Assembly (NCBI RefSeq): GCF_003604195.1
Contig: NZ_QXGR01000006.1
Coordinates: 186,001-250,000, forward strand
From: Simplicispira lacusdiani
GTDB lineage: Bacteria; Pseudomonadota; Gammaproteobacteria; Burkholderiales; Burkholderiaceae_C
DNA: 64,000 nt
Direction of reading: 5' to 3'
Shown: positions 19,917 through 31,322 of the stretch, one piece after another
Layout of the letters: each line of letters begins with the position of its first letter
How positions within the stretch are numbered: position 1 is the first letter of the stretch
Translations under genes and position numbers: made by a program
The notes under the pieces: model-generated
Seen by the model: only the letters and a program-made list of their open reading frames with translations
What the model was told of the DNA's origin: nothing
Databases searched by the model: none

Positions 19917-20920
19917 GCCCCCACGCCCCCGATCCGGGCAGCATCACGCGCGTGGCGGGCATCGAGGTCGGCCACTACACCGACAGCCGCCGCCCCACGG
20001 GCTGCAGCGTGGTCATCGCCCGCGAAGGGGCCGTGGCCGGTGTCGATGTGCGCGGCGCGGCCCCGGGCACGCGCGAGACCGACCTGCTCGACCCCTGCAA
20101 TCTCGTTGACAAGGTGCATGCCATCATGCTTTCCGGCGGCAGCGCCTGGGGCCTGGAGGCCGCCACGGGCGCCGTGCGCTGGCTGGAGGAACAAGGCGTG
20201 GGCCTGGACATCGGCGTGGGCCGGCTGCCCCTGGTGCCCTCGGCCGTGCTGTTCGACCTGATGGTGGGCGACATGCGCGTTCGCCCCGATGCCGCCGCCG
20301 GCCATGCCGCGTGCGCGGCGGCTTCGCTCGCCGATCCGCTGGAAGGCAACGTGGGCGCGGGCGCGGGCGCCAGCGTGGGCAAGATGTTCGGCATGGCGCG
20401 TGCCATGAAGGGGGGCATCGGCAGCGCCTCGGTCACCGTCGACGGCGTCACGGTGGGCGCGCTGATCGCCTGCAACGCCGTGGGCGACGTGCTCGACCCC
20501 GATACCGCCCGGCCCGTGGCCGGCGCCCGCACCGCCGATGGCCGCCGCCTGGCCGACACCCGGCGCGCACTGCTGCGCGGCGAACTCGCGCAATCCCTGC
20601 TGGCGGGCACCAACACCACCATCGGCGTGGTGGCCACCGACGCCACCATCAACAAGGCGCAGGCACACCGCCTGGCCGTGGCCGCGCACGACGGCCTGGC
20701 GCGCAGCATCAACCCCGTGCACACCCAGCTCGATGGCGACACCCTGTTCACCCTGGGCACGGGAAAGGCTGGCAAGAACCCCGGCATGCTGCTGCTGTGC
20801 GCCATGGCCGCGGAGGCCACGGCCCGCGCCACGCTGCGCGCGGTGCGGGCGGCGCGCGGCATCACCACGGCCGAAGGCCTGCATCTGCCGGCCATGACCG
20901 ACCTGGACCAGGGCCAATGA
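19913..20920 (+). CDS. P1-family peptidase (DmpA/S58 type)
   Basis: 335-residue N-terminal-nucleophile hydrolase. The early VGHYTDSRRPTGCSVV and GGSAWGLEAATGAVRWLEEQG motifs and the autoprocessing site in AGTNTTIGVVATDA, where the Thr after Asn becomes the nucleophile, identify the family. Members cleave beta-amino or aminopeptide bonds and some degrade nylon-type oligomers. It is coupled to the DUF411 gene by ATGA. Substrate unknown. Confidence 0.92.
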   Translation: MSPHAPDPGSITRVAGIEVGHYTDSRRPTGCSVVIAREGAVAGVDVRGAAPGTRETDLLDPCNLVDKVHAIMLSGGSAWGLEAATGAVRWLEEQGVGLDIGVGRLPLVPSAVLFDLMVGDMRVRPDAAAGHAACAAASLADPLEGNVGAGAGASVGKMFGMARAMKGGIGSASVTVDGVTVGALIACNAVGDVLDPDTARPVAGARTADGRRLADTRRALLRGELAQSLLAGTNTTIGVVATDATINKAQAHRLAVAAHDGLARSINPVHTQLDGDTLFTLGTGKAGKNPGMLLLCAMAAEATARATLRAVRAARGITTAEGLHLPAMTDLDQGQ

Positions 20921-20954
20921 GTGCGCAAAAATAGCGCGAACAGGCCCTGAAACC

Positions 20955-22280
20955 ATGCCGCACGCCCTCCGCTCTGCCCTGCTCACGCTGCGCGACCTGA
21001 TCGTTTCGGCCGGTCCGCTGGCCCTGCTTCCCGTGCTGCTGCTGGTCCTGGCCTACTGGTGGCTCAAGCCCACGCCGCCCCAGACCGTGGTGCTGGCTAC
21101 CGGGCCCGCGCAAAGCGCCTACGAGGAGTTCGGCAAGCGCTACCAGAAGACCCTGGCAACCAACGGCATCCAGGTCCGGCTGCTGCCCAGCGAAGGCTCG
21201 CTGCACAACCTGCAACTGCTGCGCGAGGGCCAGGCCGACCTGGCCTTCGTGCAAGGCGGCACGGCCGTGCTGGAGCCCACGGACCACGACGGGTTGCGCT
21301 CGCTGGGCAGCCTGTTCGTCGAGCCGCTGTGGCTGTTCTACCGCGCGCAGTCCGCGTACCGTGTCCACCCCTCGGGCCGGCTGGACGGCCTGCACCAGTT
21401 GCGCGGCATGCGGGTGAACGTGGGCACCGCCGGCAGCGGCGTGCCCACTCTGATGGAGAAGCTCGTCGAGGCCAACCGCATGGAAGCCGGCGCGCTGAAG
21501 ATTTCCCGCCTGGAGCAGACCCCGGCGACAGTGGCCTTCCTGGGCGGCGAGCTCGATGTGCTGGTGTTCGCCTCGGCTCCCGAATCGCCCATGGTGCAGA
21601 TGCTGCTGCAGACGCCCGGCGTGCGGCTGATGGATTTCCCGCAGCACGAGGCCTATGGCCGGCGTTTCCCGTTCCTCTCGCCTGTCACGCTGCCCCGGGG
21701 CGTGGTGGACCTGGCCGGCAATGTGCCTGCCACGGATGTGCGGCTGGTGGCCTCCACCACCGCCTTGCTGGCGCGCGAGGGCACGCACCCCGCCCTGCTG
21801 CAGCTCTTCGCCCAGAATGCCCAGGCCCTGCACAGTGGCGCGGGCTGGTTCAACCGGGCACGCGAATTCCCCAACACGCGCCACAGCGAGCTGGAGATCG
21901 CGCCCGAGGCCGATCGCGCCATCAACGAACCCGTGCCCCTGCTGCAGCGCTACATGCCGTTCTGGCTGGCCAATCTGATCGAGCGCATGTGGATCGTGCT
22001 GGGCATCGTGATCGCCATCATGCTGCCGCTTTCGCGCATCGTGCCGCCCCTCTACCAGTTCCGGGTGCGCTCGCGCGTGTTCCGCTGGTACGGACGGTTG
22101 AGGGTGCTGGAGGAGGACATGGCTCTCGGCCGAATGCCGGCGAGTGGGCTGGCGCAAGCGCTGGACGAACTGGAGGCTCAGGTTTCCCGGGTGATCGTTC
22201 CGCTGGCCTATGCCGACGAGCTGTACGCCCTGCGCAACCATATCCAGCTGGTGCGCAAGAAGCTGCCTCCGGCCGCCTGA
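20955..22280 (+). CDS. TAXI-family TRAP-type solute-binding protein, membrane-anchored
   Basis: 441 residues: N-terminal TM (AGPLALLPVLLLVLAYWWL), a periplasmic TAXI domain (PPQTVVLATGPAQSAYEEFGKRY...GQADLAFVQGG...VNVGTAGSGV), and a second TM near residues 340-360 (RMWIVLGIVIAIMLPLSRI) followed by a cytoplasmic helical tail. Normal TAXI binding proteins are secreted and pair with TRAP permease genes. None is present here and the added C-terminal TM/tail suggests a sensory or scaffold use instead. Confidence 0.88.
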   Translation: MPHALRSALLTLRDLIVSAGPLALLPVLLLVLAYWWLKPTPPQTVVLATGPAQSAYEEFGKRYQKTLATNGIQVRLLPSEGSLHNLQLLREGQADLAFVQGGTAVLEPTDHDGLRSLGSLFVEPLWLFYRAQSAYRVHPSGRLDGLHQLRGMRVNVGTAGSGVPTLMEKLVEANRMEAGALKISRLEQTPATVAFLGGELDVLVFASAPESPMVQMLLQTPGVRLMDFPQHEAYGRRFPFLSPVTLPRGVVDLAGNVPATDVRLVASTTALLAREGTHPALLQLFAQNAQALHSGAGWFNRAREFPNTRHSELEIAPEADRAINEPVPLLQRYMPFWLANLIERMWIVLGIVIAIMLPLSRIVPPLYQFRVRSRVFRWYGRLRVLEEDMALGRMPASGLAQALDELEAQVSRVIVPLAYADELYALRNHIQLVRKKLPPAA

Positions 22281-22316
22281 TGCCGGCGCAAAGCCTCATG
22301 CCCACGCGGGCGCGGG

Positions 22317-24665
22317 TCAGCGGGTGGTTTTCTTGCCCGATGGCGGGCGCTTGACGCGGGCAGCGTCGGCGGCGCGCTCCCGGTCTGGCACGATGCGCAG
22401 GGCGCCTTCGGCCGCGAGCTTGTCGCGCATGCGCCGTGTCATCGACTGGGTACTGTTGTCGGCCGCCGTGAACAAGAACAGCGTCTTGTGCGGGCTGGTC
22501 CAGGTCAGTTGCGTGCGCATGACCTTGCCGTTGGACACCAGGTCGACCCAGGTGCCGATCAAGAAACCATCGTCCAGCTCCGACTTGGCCGCCTGGGCCA
22601 GGTCGGTTTCCAGGTCGACGTCCACCTGGGTCTGCGGCGGCTCGGCATCGGTGTCCTCGCCCGCCAGCGAATCGACGATTTCTTCGGCTTCTTCCCGTTC
22701 GGCGGACGACGCATCCAGCACCTGCTGGTGGAGATACACCAGCCGCTCGATGAAGGCATTGGTGCTGTCCTCGGGGTGGCCGATGGTGGCCAGCCCTTCG
22801 CGCAGCTTGTCCAGCATGCCGGGAATCGCATCCACCAGCTGCGCCAGATCGGCACCCACCATGGCGGGCTGAACGCTCCAGAACAGCTGAGGGACCAACG
22901 CCAGGAAGCCTCCCGGGTCTTCTTCGGCGCTGCCGTCGGGATTGTTGATCTGCGCCAGGGCCACCACGTCGGCCCAAGGACCCGCCGCGAAGTCCATGAC
23001 ATCCGCAGGCACATTGGCCACCCCTGGCAAGGCGCGGATGTTGGCGGCCGTCTTTTCCGCCAGCAACTCGCGCCGGTGGGTGTCATGCTGCGCCTTTTCC
23101 TCGGCTTCGCGCCGGGCCTGGATTTTTCGCTCTTGCGATTCCCATGCGGCATCGAGCGCCTTGAGCACGGCCTCGAAAGGCGCCCCATTGGTGATTTCGA
23201 GCTGCGAAAGATGGCTTACCGCCTGATCCACCAGGCGCATGAAGCGCTTGAACCGGGAAGAATCCTCGTTGGTGAAGGCCAGGCTGCGCTGCGTCAGCTC
23301 GTCCAGCAGGCGGCGCGCCGGATGGTTGCCGTCGCTGAAAAAGAGGGCGTCGTGGCGCACCAGCTTGCGGATGGCGGGCTCAAGGTTCTGCATGGCCCGC
23401 TGCATGGGCGGCAAAAGGCGCGCATCCTGGGAAATGTTCTCCATCATCCGGGCCACTACCTCGGCGGCCACGGCGGGCGAATCGACGGCGCTGCCATAAG
23501 CCACGCCATAGAGGCTGCGGGTGGATCCCTGAGCGCTTGGCGCATAGCCTGGTTGCCCACTGGGCATGTAACCCGGCTGGCCGCTGGGGACATAGCCTGG
23601 CTGGCCCTGCGCCAGGCGCCCCACCAGGCGTTCGAGTTGCGCGATGTCCTCCATGGCCTCGGAAACGGCCGCGCTCGGGTAGCCACCGCCGGCCGGTGGG
23701 GCGGCCCCCGGCGGCACGGCCATGCCGGGCTGCGGAGCGCGCATGGAATCGAAGGGATCACCGCTGCCCGCGAGCATCTGGCGCAGGATGCCGACGGTCA
23801 GCAGGGCTTCCTCGGCTTCCGCGGCGAGCATGCCGGGGCCTGGATCGCTCCAGCCCGAGCCCATGCCGGCGCGCCCATACATCGATGGGCTGCCGTAGCC
23901 CGTGGGGGGGGCGCCATACATGCCGCCACCGTAGCCGGTGCCGCCCGCGCCAGTCCAGCCGCTGTTGTAGCCGCCACCGTAACCGGTCTGGCCGCCACGG
24001 CCCAGGCCCGCCATGGCAGACATGCCATAGCCCACTGGCTGGATGCCCTGCTCGCGCAGACTCTGGATGGCGCGCTTGTAGACATCGACCAACTGCGTTC
24101 CCAGCAGATCGCGCATGTTCTGCATCCAGAGGTCACGCACCGGTGCCGCCACCCCGGTTTCGCCCACCACCTGCTGCAGCGCGCGGATGTAGTTCTCGGG
24201 CCGCAGGGGGTTGCGCTCGGGCTGCACGCGGTTGAAGCCCTGCGCCGCGCTGACGAGGCCGTTGAGCTCCGCCAGGACCGCGTCGGTGGCATGCAATGCC
24301 AACTGGTGGGCGCGCGAGAGTTCGACCTGCGCCTGCACCTCGTCGTCGTCGATCAGCGACAGCTCGCCGAAATCCAGCGTGGAAGATTCGCTCTGGCGCG
24401 GCTTGGCGGCCCCCGTGCCGTCGGCGAAGATCTCCAGCAAGGCCATGGGATAGGCCTTCACCATGGCGGCTTCGTGCTGGTTCAACTGCTGCAGCGCATC
24501 GCTGGCCAGATTGCGCCGAGCGATGTCGCGCAGCTCGGACTCCTGGCTCGACAAAGCACCGCGCGTGACCTTGATCAGCTGGGTGATGAGCGCCTCCCCC
24601 TCACGCACCGCGTTGACAACGCAGGCCCGGAAAACCGTTCTGGAACGAATGGCTGGGTGTTGCAT
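22317..24665 (-). CDS. DUF1631-domain protein
   Basis: 782 residues, no signal peptide. DUF1631 spans most of the length: N-terminal ALITQLIKVTRGALSSQESELRD and later LMRLVDQAVSHLSQLEI and TWVDLVSNGKVMRTQLTWTSPHKTLFLFTAAD. The middle has low-complexity Gly/Tyr/Pro stretches including a tandem repeat QPGYVPSG-QPGYMPSG-QPGYAPSA. The C-terminal end resembles a PilZ-like beta barrel. Function unknown; some DUF1631 entries are mis-labelled thymidine phosphorylase. It converges on the TAXI gene. Confidence 0.9.
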   Translation of the reverse strand: MQHPAIRSRTVFRACVVNAVREGEALITQLIKVTRGALSSQESELRDIARRNLASDALQQLNQHEAAMVKAYPMALLEIFADGTGAAKPRQSESSTLDFGELSLIDDDEVQAQVELSRAHQLALHATDAVLAELNGLVSAAQGFNRVQPERNPLRPENYIRALQQVVGETGVAAPVRDLWMQNMRDLLGTQLVDVYKRAIQSLREQGIQPVGYGMSAMAGLGRGGQTGYGGGYNSGWTGAGGTGYGGGMYGAPPTGYGSPSMYGRAGMGSGWSDPGPGMLAAEAEEALLTVGILRQMLAGSGDPFDSMRAPQPGMAVPPGAAPPAGGGYPSAAVSEAMEDIAQLERLVGRLAQGQPGYVPSGQPGYMPSGQPGYAPSAQGSTRSLYGVAYGSAVDSPAVAAEVVARMMENISQDARLLPPMQRAMQNLEPAIRKLVRHDALFFSDGNHPARRLLDELTQRSLAFTNEDSSRFKRFMRLVDQAVSHLSQLEITNGAPFEAVLKALDAAWESQERKIQARREAEEKAQHDTHRRELLAEKTAANIRALPGVANVPADVMDFAAGPWADVVALAQINNPDGSAEEDPGGFLALVPQLFWSVQPAMVGADLAQLVDAIPGMLDKLREGLATIGHPEDSTNAFIERLVYLHQQVLDASSAEREEAEEIVDSLAGEDTDAEPPQTQVDVDLETDLAQAAKSELDDGFLIGTWVDLVSNGKVMRTQLTWTSPHKTLFLFTAADNSTQSMTRRMRDKLAAEGALRIVPDRERAADAARVKRPPSGKKTTR

Positions 24666-24714
24666 GGCAGTGCGATGAAGAGTGGCGTCGGACCCCGTGG
24701 TGCCTATCGTACTG

Positions 24715-26376
<1,662 letters not shown>

Positions 26377-26629
26377 CTGTAGTGATCAAACCTGCAAAGC
26401 AAAAGGAGCGGAGGATTTCCGCGAACAAACCTCGATTATCGACTCATGCGACAATACCTGAAGTCGGGCACTCCAGTTGTGCGCGATATCAGCACTACGC
26501 TGGGGACGAAGCAAGCCTTTGCCGGCTCCCACCTTTGAACCTCGTCAGCCTGACACTGGCTCGGCAATCACCCATTACGGGAGTGCCGACAGGCCGACAT
26601 CCAGCGCCCGGATGGGCGCATCCCGATCC

Positions 26630-28387
26630 ATGACATTTGACGATCTGAACCTGGCTCCGGCCATCATGAAGGCTGTGCGCGAGCAAGGCTACGAACACCC
26701 CACCCCCATCCAGGCACAGGCCATTCCGGCCGTGCTGCAAGGCCAAGACCTGCTGGCCGGCGCCCAGACCGGCACCGGCAAGACCGCCGCCTTCACGCTG
26801 CCCATGCTGCAGCGCCTGTCGCAGGAATCCGCACCCAAGAGCAAGTTCGGCGGCAAGGGCGTGCGCGCCCTGGTACTCACGCCCACGCGCGAACTGGCCG
26901 CGCAGGTGGAAGAATCCGTGCGCCAGTACGGCAAGTACCTCGACCTCAACTCCACCGTCGTCTTCGGCGGCGTGGGCATGAACCCGCAGATCGACCGCAT
27001 CAAGCGCGGCGTGGACATCCTGGTGGCCACCCCCGGCCGCCTGCTCGACCTGCAGCAGCAGGGCTTCCTGGACCTCTCCACCGTGGAAGTGCTAGTGCTC
27101 GACGAAGCCGACCGCATGCTCGACATGGGCTTCATCCACGATGTGAAGAAGATCCTGGCCCTGGTACCCAAGGACAAGCAGAGCCTGCTGTTCTCGGCCA
27201 CCTTCAGCGACGAGATCCGCGATCTGGCTGCCACCCTGCTCAAGAACCCGCAGAGCATCCAGGTCACGCCGCGCAACACCACGGTGCAGCGCATCGCGCA
27301 GGTGATCCACCCCGTGGGCCGCAGCAAGAAGAAGCAGGTGCTGGCGCACATCATCCAGCAGCACAACTGGAGCCAGGTGCTGGTGTTCACGCGCACCAAG
27401 TTCGGCGCCAACAACGTGGCCGAATACCTCACCAAGAACGGCATCAACGCCATGGCGCTGCACGGCAACAAGAGCCAGAGCGCGCGCACCCAGGCCCTTT
27501 CGGGCTTCAAGAGCGGCGACATCCGCGCCCTGGTGGCCACCGACATCGCCGCGCGCGGCATCGACATCGACGACCTGCCGCACGTCGTGAACTACGAGAT
27601 CCCCAACGTGCCCGAGGACTACGTGCACCGCATCGGCCGCACCGGCCGCGCCGGGCGCGAAGGCCAGGCCGTCAGCCTCGTCTGCATGGACGAGGAAGGC
27701 TTCATGATGGAGATCGAACGCTTCACCAAGCAAGAGATCCCGGTCCAGGTCCTCGAAGGCTTCGGCCCCGAGGACGGCGAAAAGGCCGAGCCCATCGCCA
27801 TGGGCCGCCAGACCATCTGGGGCGGCGCCGGCAAGCCGCCCAGCCGCGACGTGATGCAGGCCGCCGCCAAGGCCGCCCGCACCGAGATGATGGAACGCAT
27901 CCGCGCCAACAAGACCAGCCAGGGTGGCCGGGGCGGCAGCCGCTCGGCCGAAGGCCAGGGCGGTGGCGGTCAACGCAGCGGCGGTGGTGGCAATGGTGGC
28001 AACAACGGTGGTGGCCGCAACGCCTCGCGCGGTGGCGGCCAAGGCCAAGGCGGCGCTCCGCGCGGCCAGGCACCGGCGCGCAGCCGGCCCGCCGGCGGTG
28101 GCGGTGGTGGAAGCCACCGCTACGAGGACCAGCCGCCGCGCGACAACGCCCACCTGGGCACCCATGGCGGCCACAGCATGCCATCCAACCGCAGCTCCAG
28201 CCACTCGGGCCAGCCCGATCCCATGCGCACCAGCGTCGACAGCATGGCCGACCGTGGCCGCCGTGGCGGCGGCTCCCGCAATGGCGGTTATGGCGGCGGC
28301 GGTGGTGGTGGCTACGGTGGTGGCCGCAGCGGCGGTGGCGGCGGTTCGCGCGGCCCTGGCGGCTCGCGGGGCTCCTACGGCCGCTGA
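26630..28387 (+). CDS. rhlE: DEAD-box ATP-dependent RNA helicase, RhlE type
   Basis: 585 residues. Helicase motifs in order: Q-motif region [46 protein letters not shown], and [11 protein letters not shown]. The C-terminal 150 residues are an RGG/Gly-rich RNA-binding tail with several GGGG runs. The ATG at 26630 begins the conserved [12 protein letters not shown]; the frame is open further upstream but without family similarity. The 250-bp leader between ettA and rhlE holds no gene that I can support. Confidence 0.95.
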   Translation: MTFDDLNLAPAIMKAVREQGYEHPTPIQAQAIPAVLQGQDLLAGAQTGTGKTAAFTLPMLQRLSQESAPKSKFGGKGVRALVLTPTRELAAQVEESVRQYGKYLDLNSTVVFGGVGMNPQIDRIKRGVDILVATPGRLLDLQQQGFLDLSTVEVLVLDEADRMLDMGFIHDVKKILALVPKDKQSLLFSATFSDEIRDLAATLLKNPQSIQVTPRNTTVQRIAQVIHPVGRSKKKQVLAHIIQQHNWSQVLVFTRTKFGANNVAEYLTKNGINAMALHGNKSQSARTQALSGFKSGDIRALVATDIAARGIDIDDLPHVVNYEIPNVPEDYVHRIGRTGRAGREGQAVSLVCMDEEGFMMEIERFTKQEIPVQVLEGFGPEDGEKAEPIAMGRQTIWGGAGKPPSRDVMQAAAKAARTEMMERIRANKTSQGGRGGSRSAEGQGGGGQRSGGGGNGGNNGGGRNASRGGGQGQGGAPRGQAPARSRPAGGGGGGSHRYEDQPPRDNAHLGTHGGHSMPSNRSSSHSGQPDPMRTSVDSMADRGRRGGGSRNGGYGGGGGGGYGGGRSGGGGGSRGPGGSRGSYGR

Positions 28388-28420
28388 CCCCTTGGGCCGC
28401 GCGGCACGGCCATCCACCCT

Positions 28421-28490
28421 GTTTTGGCATTAAAACGGCTTCCAGCGCCCGACGGGCAAGCGCCTCCAGCTATTAAAAATATAGCTTTTG
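28421..28490 (+). repeat. Interspersed palindromic repeat downstream of rhlE
   Basis: Forward copy: GTTTTGGCATTAAAACGGC, TTCCAGCGCCCG, then GGGCAAGCGCCTCCAGCTAT and a short AT-rich inverted repeat (TAAAAATATAGC). It starts 33 nt after the rhlE stop and may serve as its transcript end. Confidence 0.8.
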
Positions 28491-28665
28491 GTGCCTTACC
28501 CGGCCCTGTGACGTGGCCGCAGGGCCACATCCTGAAGCACCAGGGCCACCGCCAGAAACCGGTGGCAACGGGCCGGCATGCGGTGTGCCGTTGCGCCGGG
28601 TAATATCGCGCCCTGGCCCGGTCCGGACCTCCCGGACACCCGGGGCCCCATCGGCTTATCGCACC

Positions 28666-30510
28666 ATGACAATGCCCCTGCCCCACGGCGCCCCGGCGCA
28701 CCACGACCCCCGCACCCCACAGGCCCACGGGCGCTGGCTGCTCTTGCCCGCATTGCTGGCCGCCGCCGTGCTGGCCGCCTGCAGCAGCACGCCGCTGCCG
28801 CCCTGGCCCGCCAAGGCGCCGGCCCCGCAACCCACGCGTGCCGCACCCGTGCCGCCGCCGCTGGGCACGCCGCAACCGGGACCCGTGGCCTCGCCCGTGC
28901 CGGCGCCGCTGCCAGCGCCCCGCGCGGTGGCCATGCCCACCGCGCCCCAGGTCGGCACGCTGCAGGATCTGCCCTACAGCGCCGCCGTGGCCGCCCGATT
29001 CCCGGACCCGGCCATCCGCTACAGCACGCCCGGCCTGGCGGACAACCGGCGCGCCTTCACCACCAACGCCGAAGTCGGTCAATGGCTGGACCAGTTGGCC
29101 CGCACGCCCGCGCCCGGCGGCACCGTGGCCGGCGTGCTGCAGTTGGGCCCTTCGCAGCGCGGCACGCCCATTCCGGCGCTGGTGCTCACCCGTGCCCGCG
29201 ACATCCACCCCGACACCCTGATGGCCGGCAAGCGCCCCACGGTGCTGTTGATCGGACAGCAACATGGCGATGAACCCGCAGGCAGCGAGGCCTTGCTGGT
29301 GGTGGCCCAGGAACTTGCGCACGGCCTGCTGGAACCCCTGCTCGACCAGATCAACGTCGTCATCGTGCCCCGCGCCAACCCCGATGGCGCCGAGGCCGGC
29401 ACCCGCGCGACCGCGAACGGCGTGGACATGAACCGCGACCACCTGCTGCTGAGCACCCCCGAGGCCCGCGCCCTGGCCGTTCTGGCGCGCGACTACCGCC
29501 CCATCCTCGTGCTCGACGCCCATGAATTCACCGTCGCCGGCCGCTACCTGCAGAAATTCAACGCCCTGCAGCGCCACGACGCGCTGCTGCAGTACGCCAC
29601 CACCGGCAATGTCCACGAATTCCTGACCAAGGCCTCGAAGGAGTGGTACCACGAGCCCATGGTGCGCACCCTCAAGGCGCAGAACCTCAGCACCGAGTGG
29701 TACCACACCACCTCCACCCGGCCCGACGACCTGCGCATGTCCATGGGCGGCGTCCAGCCCGACACCGGGCGCAACGTCAATGGCCTGAAGAACGCCGTGA
29801 GCCTGCTGGTCGAGACACGCGGCATCGGCATCGGCCGCACGCACATCCAGCGCCGCGTGCACACGCAGATCACCGCCATCACCAGTGCCCTGCGCAGTAC
29901 AGCGGAGCGCGCCGCCAGCCTGGAACAGGTGCGCTCCTTCGTGGCCCGCGACACCATCGCCAAGGCCTGCCGCGACCAGACCGTGGTGGAGGCGGCCCAA
30001 ACCCCCGAGCAGCACGACCTGACCATGCTCGACCCCGAAACCGGCGCCGACCGCGTGCTGCGCGTGGACTGGAACTCCTCGCTCAAGCTGCGCACCCTCA
30101 AGCAGCGCGCGCGCCCCTGCGGCTACTGGCTGGCCGCCGAGGCCGGCGCCGCCGTGGAGCGGCTCAAGCTCCTGGGCCTGCAGGTGCTGCGGGTGGCCGA
30201 GCCCGGCTCGCTGCTGGCCGACACCTACCAGGAAACCGCGCGCGAAACCGGCTCCCGCCAGGACGTGCGCGGCCCCATGGCCGATGGCGGCGGCATCGTG
30301 CGCGCCCAGGTCGCGCTGGTGCGCAGCGCCATCGACGTGCCCGCCGGCAGCTACTACGTGCCGCTCAACCAGACCCTGGCGAACCTGGCGGTGGCCGCCC
30401 TGGAGCCCGACACGCAGAACAGCTACTTCGCCAACCGCGTGATCGAACGGCTCGAAGACTCCGCCCGCATCATGGGCACGCCCAGCCTGGTGTTCGAGGA
30501 AGCACAGTAA
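28666..30510 (+). CDS. M14-family zinc carboxypeptidase-like lipoprotein
   Basis: 614 residues with lipobox LAAC (Cys39) and a proline-rich linker. The M14 metallopeptidase domain shows the zinc-binding GQQHGDEPAGSEA (His and Glu), NPDGAE and the later LDAHEF ligand. The long C-terminal region (about 250 residues) is not typical of carboxypeptidase A. Probably an outer-membrane-attached peptidase acting on cell-wall peptides or secreted substrates; the substrate is unknown. Start chosen at the ATG that immediately begins the signal sequence. Confidence 0.88.
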   Translation: MTMPLPHGAPAHHDPRTPQAHGRWLLLPALLAAAVLAACSSTPLPPWPAKAPAPQPTRAAPVPPPLGTPQPGPVASPVPAPLPAPRAVAMPTAPQVGTLQDLPYSAAVAARFPDPAIRYSTPGLADNRRAFTTNAEVGQWLDQLARTPAPGGTVAGVLQLGPSQRGTPIPALVLTRARDIHPDTLMAGKRPTVLLIGQQHGDEPAGSEALLVVAQELAHGLLEPLLDQINVVIVPRANPDGAEAGTRATANGVDMNRDHLLLSTPEARALAVLARDYRPILVLDAHEFTVAGRYLQKFNALQRHDALLQYATTGNVHEFLTKASKEWYHEPMVRTLKAQNLSTEWYHTTSTRPDDLRMSMGGVQPDTGRNVNGLKNAVSLLVETRGIGIGRTHIQRRVHTQITAITSALRSTAERAASLEQVRSFVARDTIAKACRDQTVVEAAQTPEQHDLTMLDPETGADRVLRVDWNSSLKLRTLKQRARPCGYWLAAEAGAAVERLKLLGLQVLRVAEPGSLLADTYQETARETGSRQDVRGPMADGGGIVRAQVALVRSAIDVPAGSYYVPLNQTLANLAVAALEPDTQNSYFANRVIERLEDSARIMGTPSLVFEEAQ

Positions 30511-30616
30511 CCCCGCCCAAGCCGCGCCGGCTCGCCATTCCGGGGCCCTGGTGCAGGTATGATCGAAGGCTTCGCCATCGAAGCGCATGCCCAGTGCCTG
30601 CGCGTCGATGCACCGG

Positions 30617-30693
30617 CTGCCCGTAGCTCAACTGGATAGAGCAATAGCCTTCTAAGCTATAGGTCGGGGGTTCGAGTCCCTCCGGGCAGGCCA
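30617..30693 (+). tRNA. tRNA-Arg (UCU anticodon)
   Basis: 77-nt cloverleaf including encoded CCA. The acceptor CTGCCCG pairs with CGGGCAG, the D arm is GCTC/GAGC, the anticodon stem ATAGC/GCTAT has loop CTTCTAA giving anticodon TCT, and the T arm is GGGGG-TTCGAGT-CCCTC. A terminator hairpin follows at 30715. It reads codon AGA, which is rare in this GC-rich genome. Confidence 0.96.
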
Positions 30694-30714
30694 GCCTTTT
30701 CTTCCCGCGCATCC

Positions 30715-30737
30715 AGCCCGCATCCTGCGGGCTTTTT
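30715..30737 (+). terminator. Terminator after tRNA-Arg
   Basis: Perfect 8-bp stem AGCCCGCA / TGCGGGCT with a TCC loop, followed by TTTT, 22 nt after the tRNA. Confidence 0.85.
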
Positions 30738-31322
30738 CTTGGCTGATCCACCCTTGCGCCACTCCGGCGCCCGCGCAGTCTCTGAAGGGGGACGGCACCA
30801 CCCGCCTTGGCCCATCCGGCGCCGCGCAATGGGCGCAAGTCGTTGTACGCGCCGCCCTGCTCGCCCGATCCGCCCAAGGACTGAATTTTTAATGAAATCA
30901 GCCTCTATCCCTTTGCAGGAAAGCGCTGGCAGCTATCAAATCAGAAGCATCAAAAGCCATGGGGAGCCGCGTCTGACACAGGGCGGTGTCCACCCCGCCA
31001 CGGGCTAGCACAAAAAGCACCCGAAAACGGCCGTGAAGCGCACTTATGCACAAAATTTATGTTGCACCACAGCATGATGCACTGCCGGGATTTTCATCGA
31101 ACAGCGGACAGAAGACTTCCGTAAGTCATTGATTTTCAATGGGTTGCCGGTTTGCTTGAATCTTGGGCATTTCAATCAACTCCTTGTGGCACATGGCTTT
31201 TGGCTTGCGCGGCAGAAGTTCTCAACAATGTTATCCACAGAAATCTGGGATAAGTACCCTATTCACTTTGTATTCAAGGGCTTACAACCGTTTTTGCCTG
31301 CGAAACATCAAGTCGCGATGCA
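30738..31322. other. Gene-free, increasingly AT-rich region between tRNA-Arg and thpR
   Basis: Almost 600 bases with no supportable gene. It holds one copy of the interspersed repeat (30882-30950), then an AT-rich part from about 31020 to 31320 that contrasts with the surroundings. Two DnaA-box-like nonamers are seen: TTATGCACA (31044-31052) and TTATCCACA (31231-31239), plus a weaker inverted TTATCCCAG at 31245-31253. The small open frames here resemble nothing I know. Confidence 0.6.
30882..30950 (+). repeat. Interspersed palindromic repeat downstream of tRNA-Arg
   Basis: Forward copy: GAATTTTTAATGAAATCAGCC, then CAGGAAAGCGCTGGCAGCTATC. The left arm has lost the GCGC element but the right arm is intact. 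Confidence 0.65.

Noticed and set aside
31020..31320. The DnaA-box-bearing gap as a chromosomal origin.
   Set aside because: None of the usual origin neighbours (dnaA, rpmH, gyrB, parAB) is present and only two good boxes are found.
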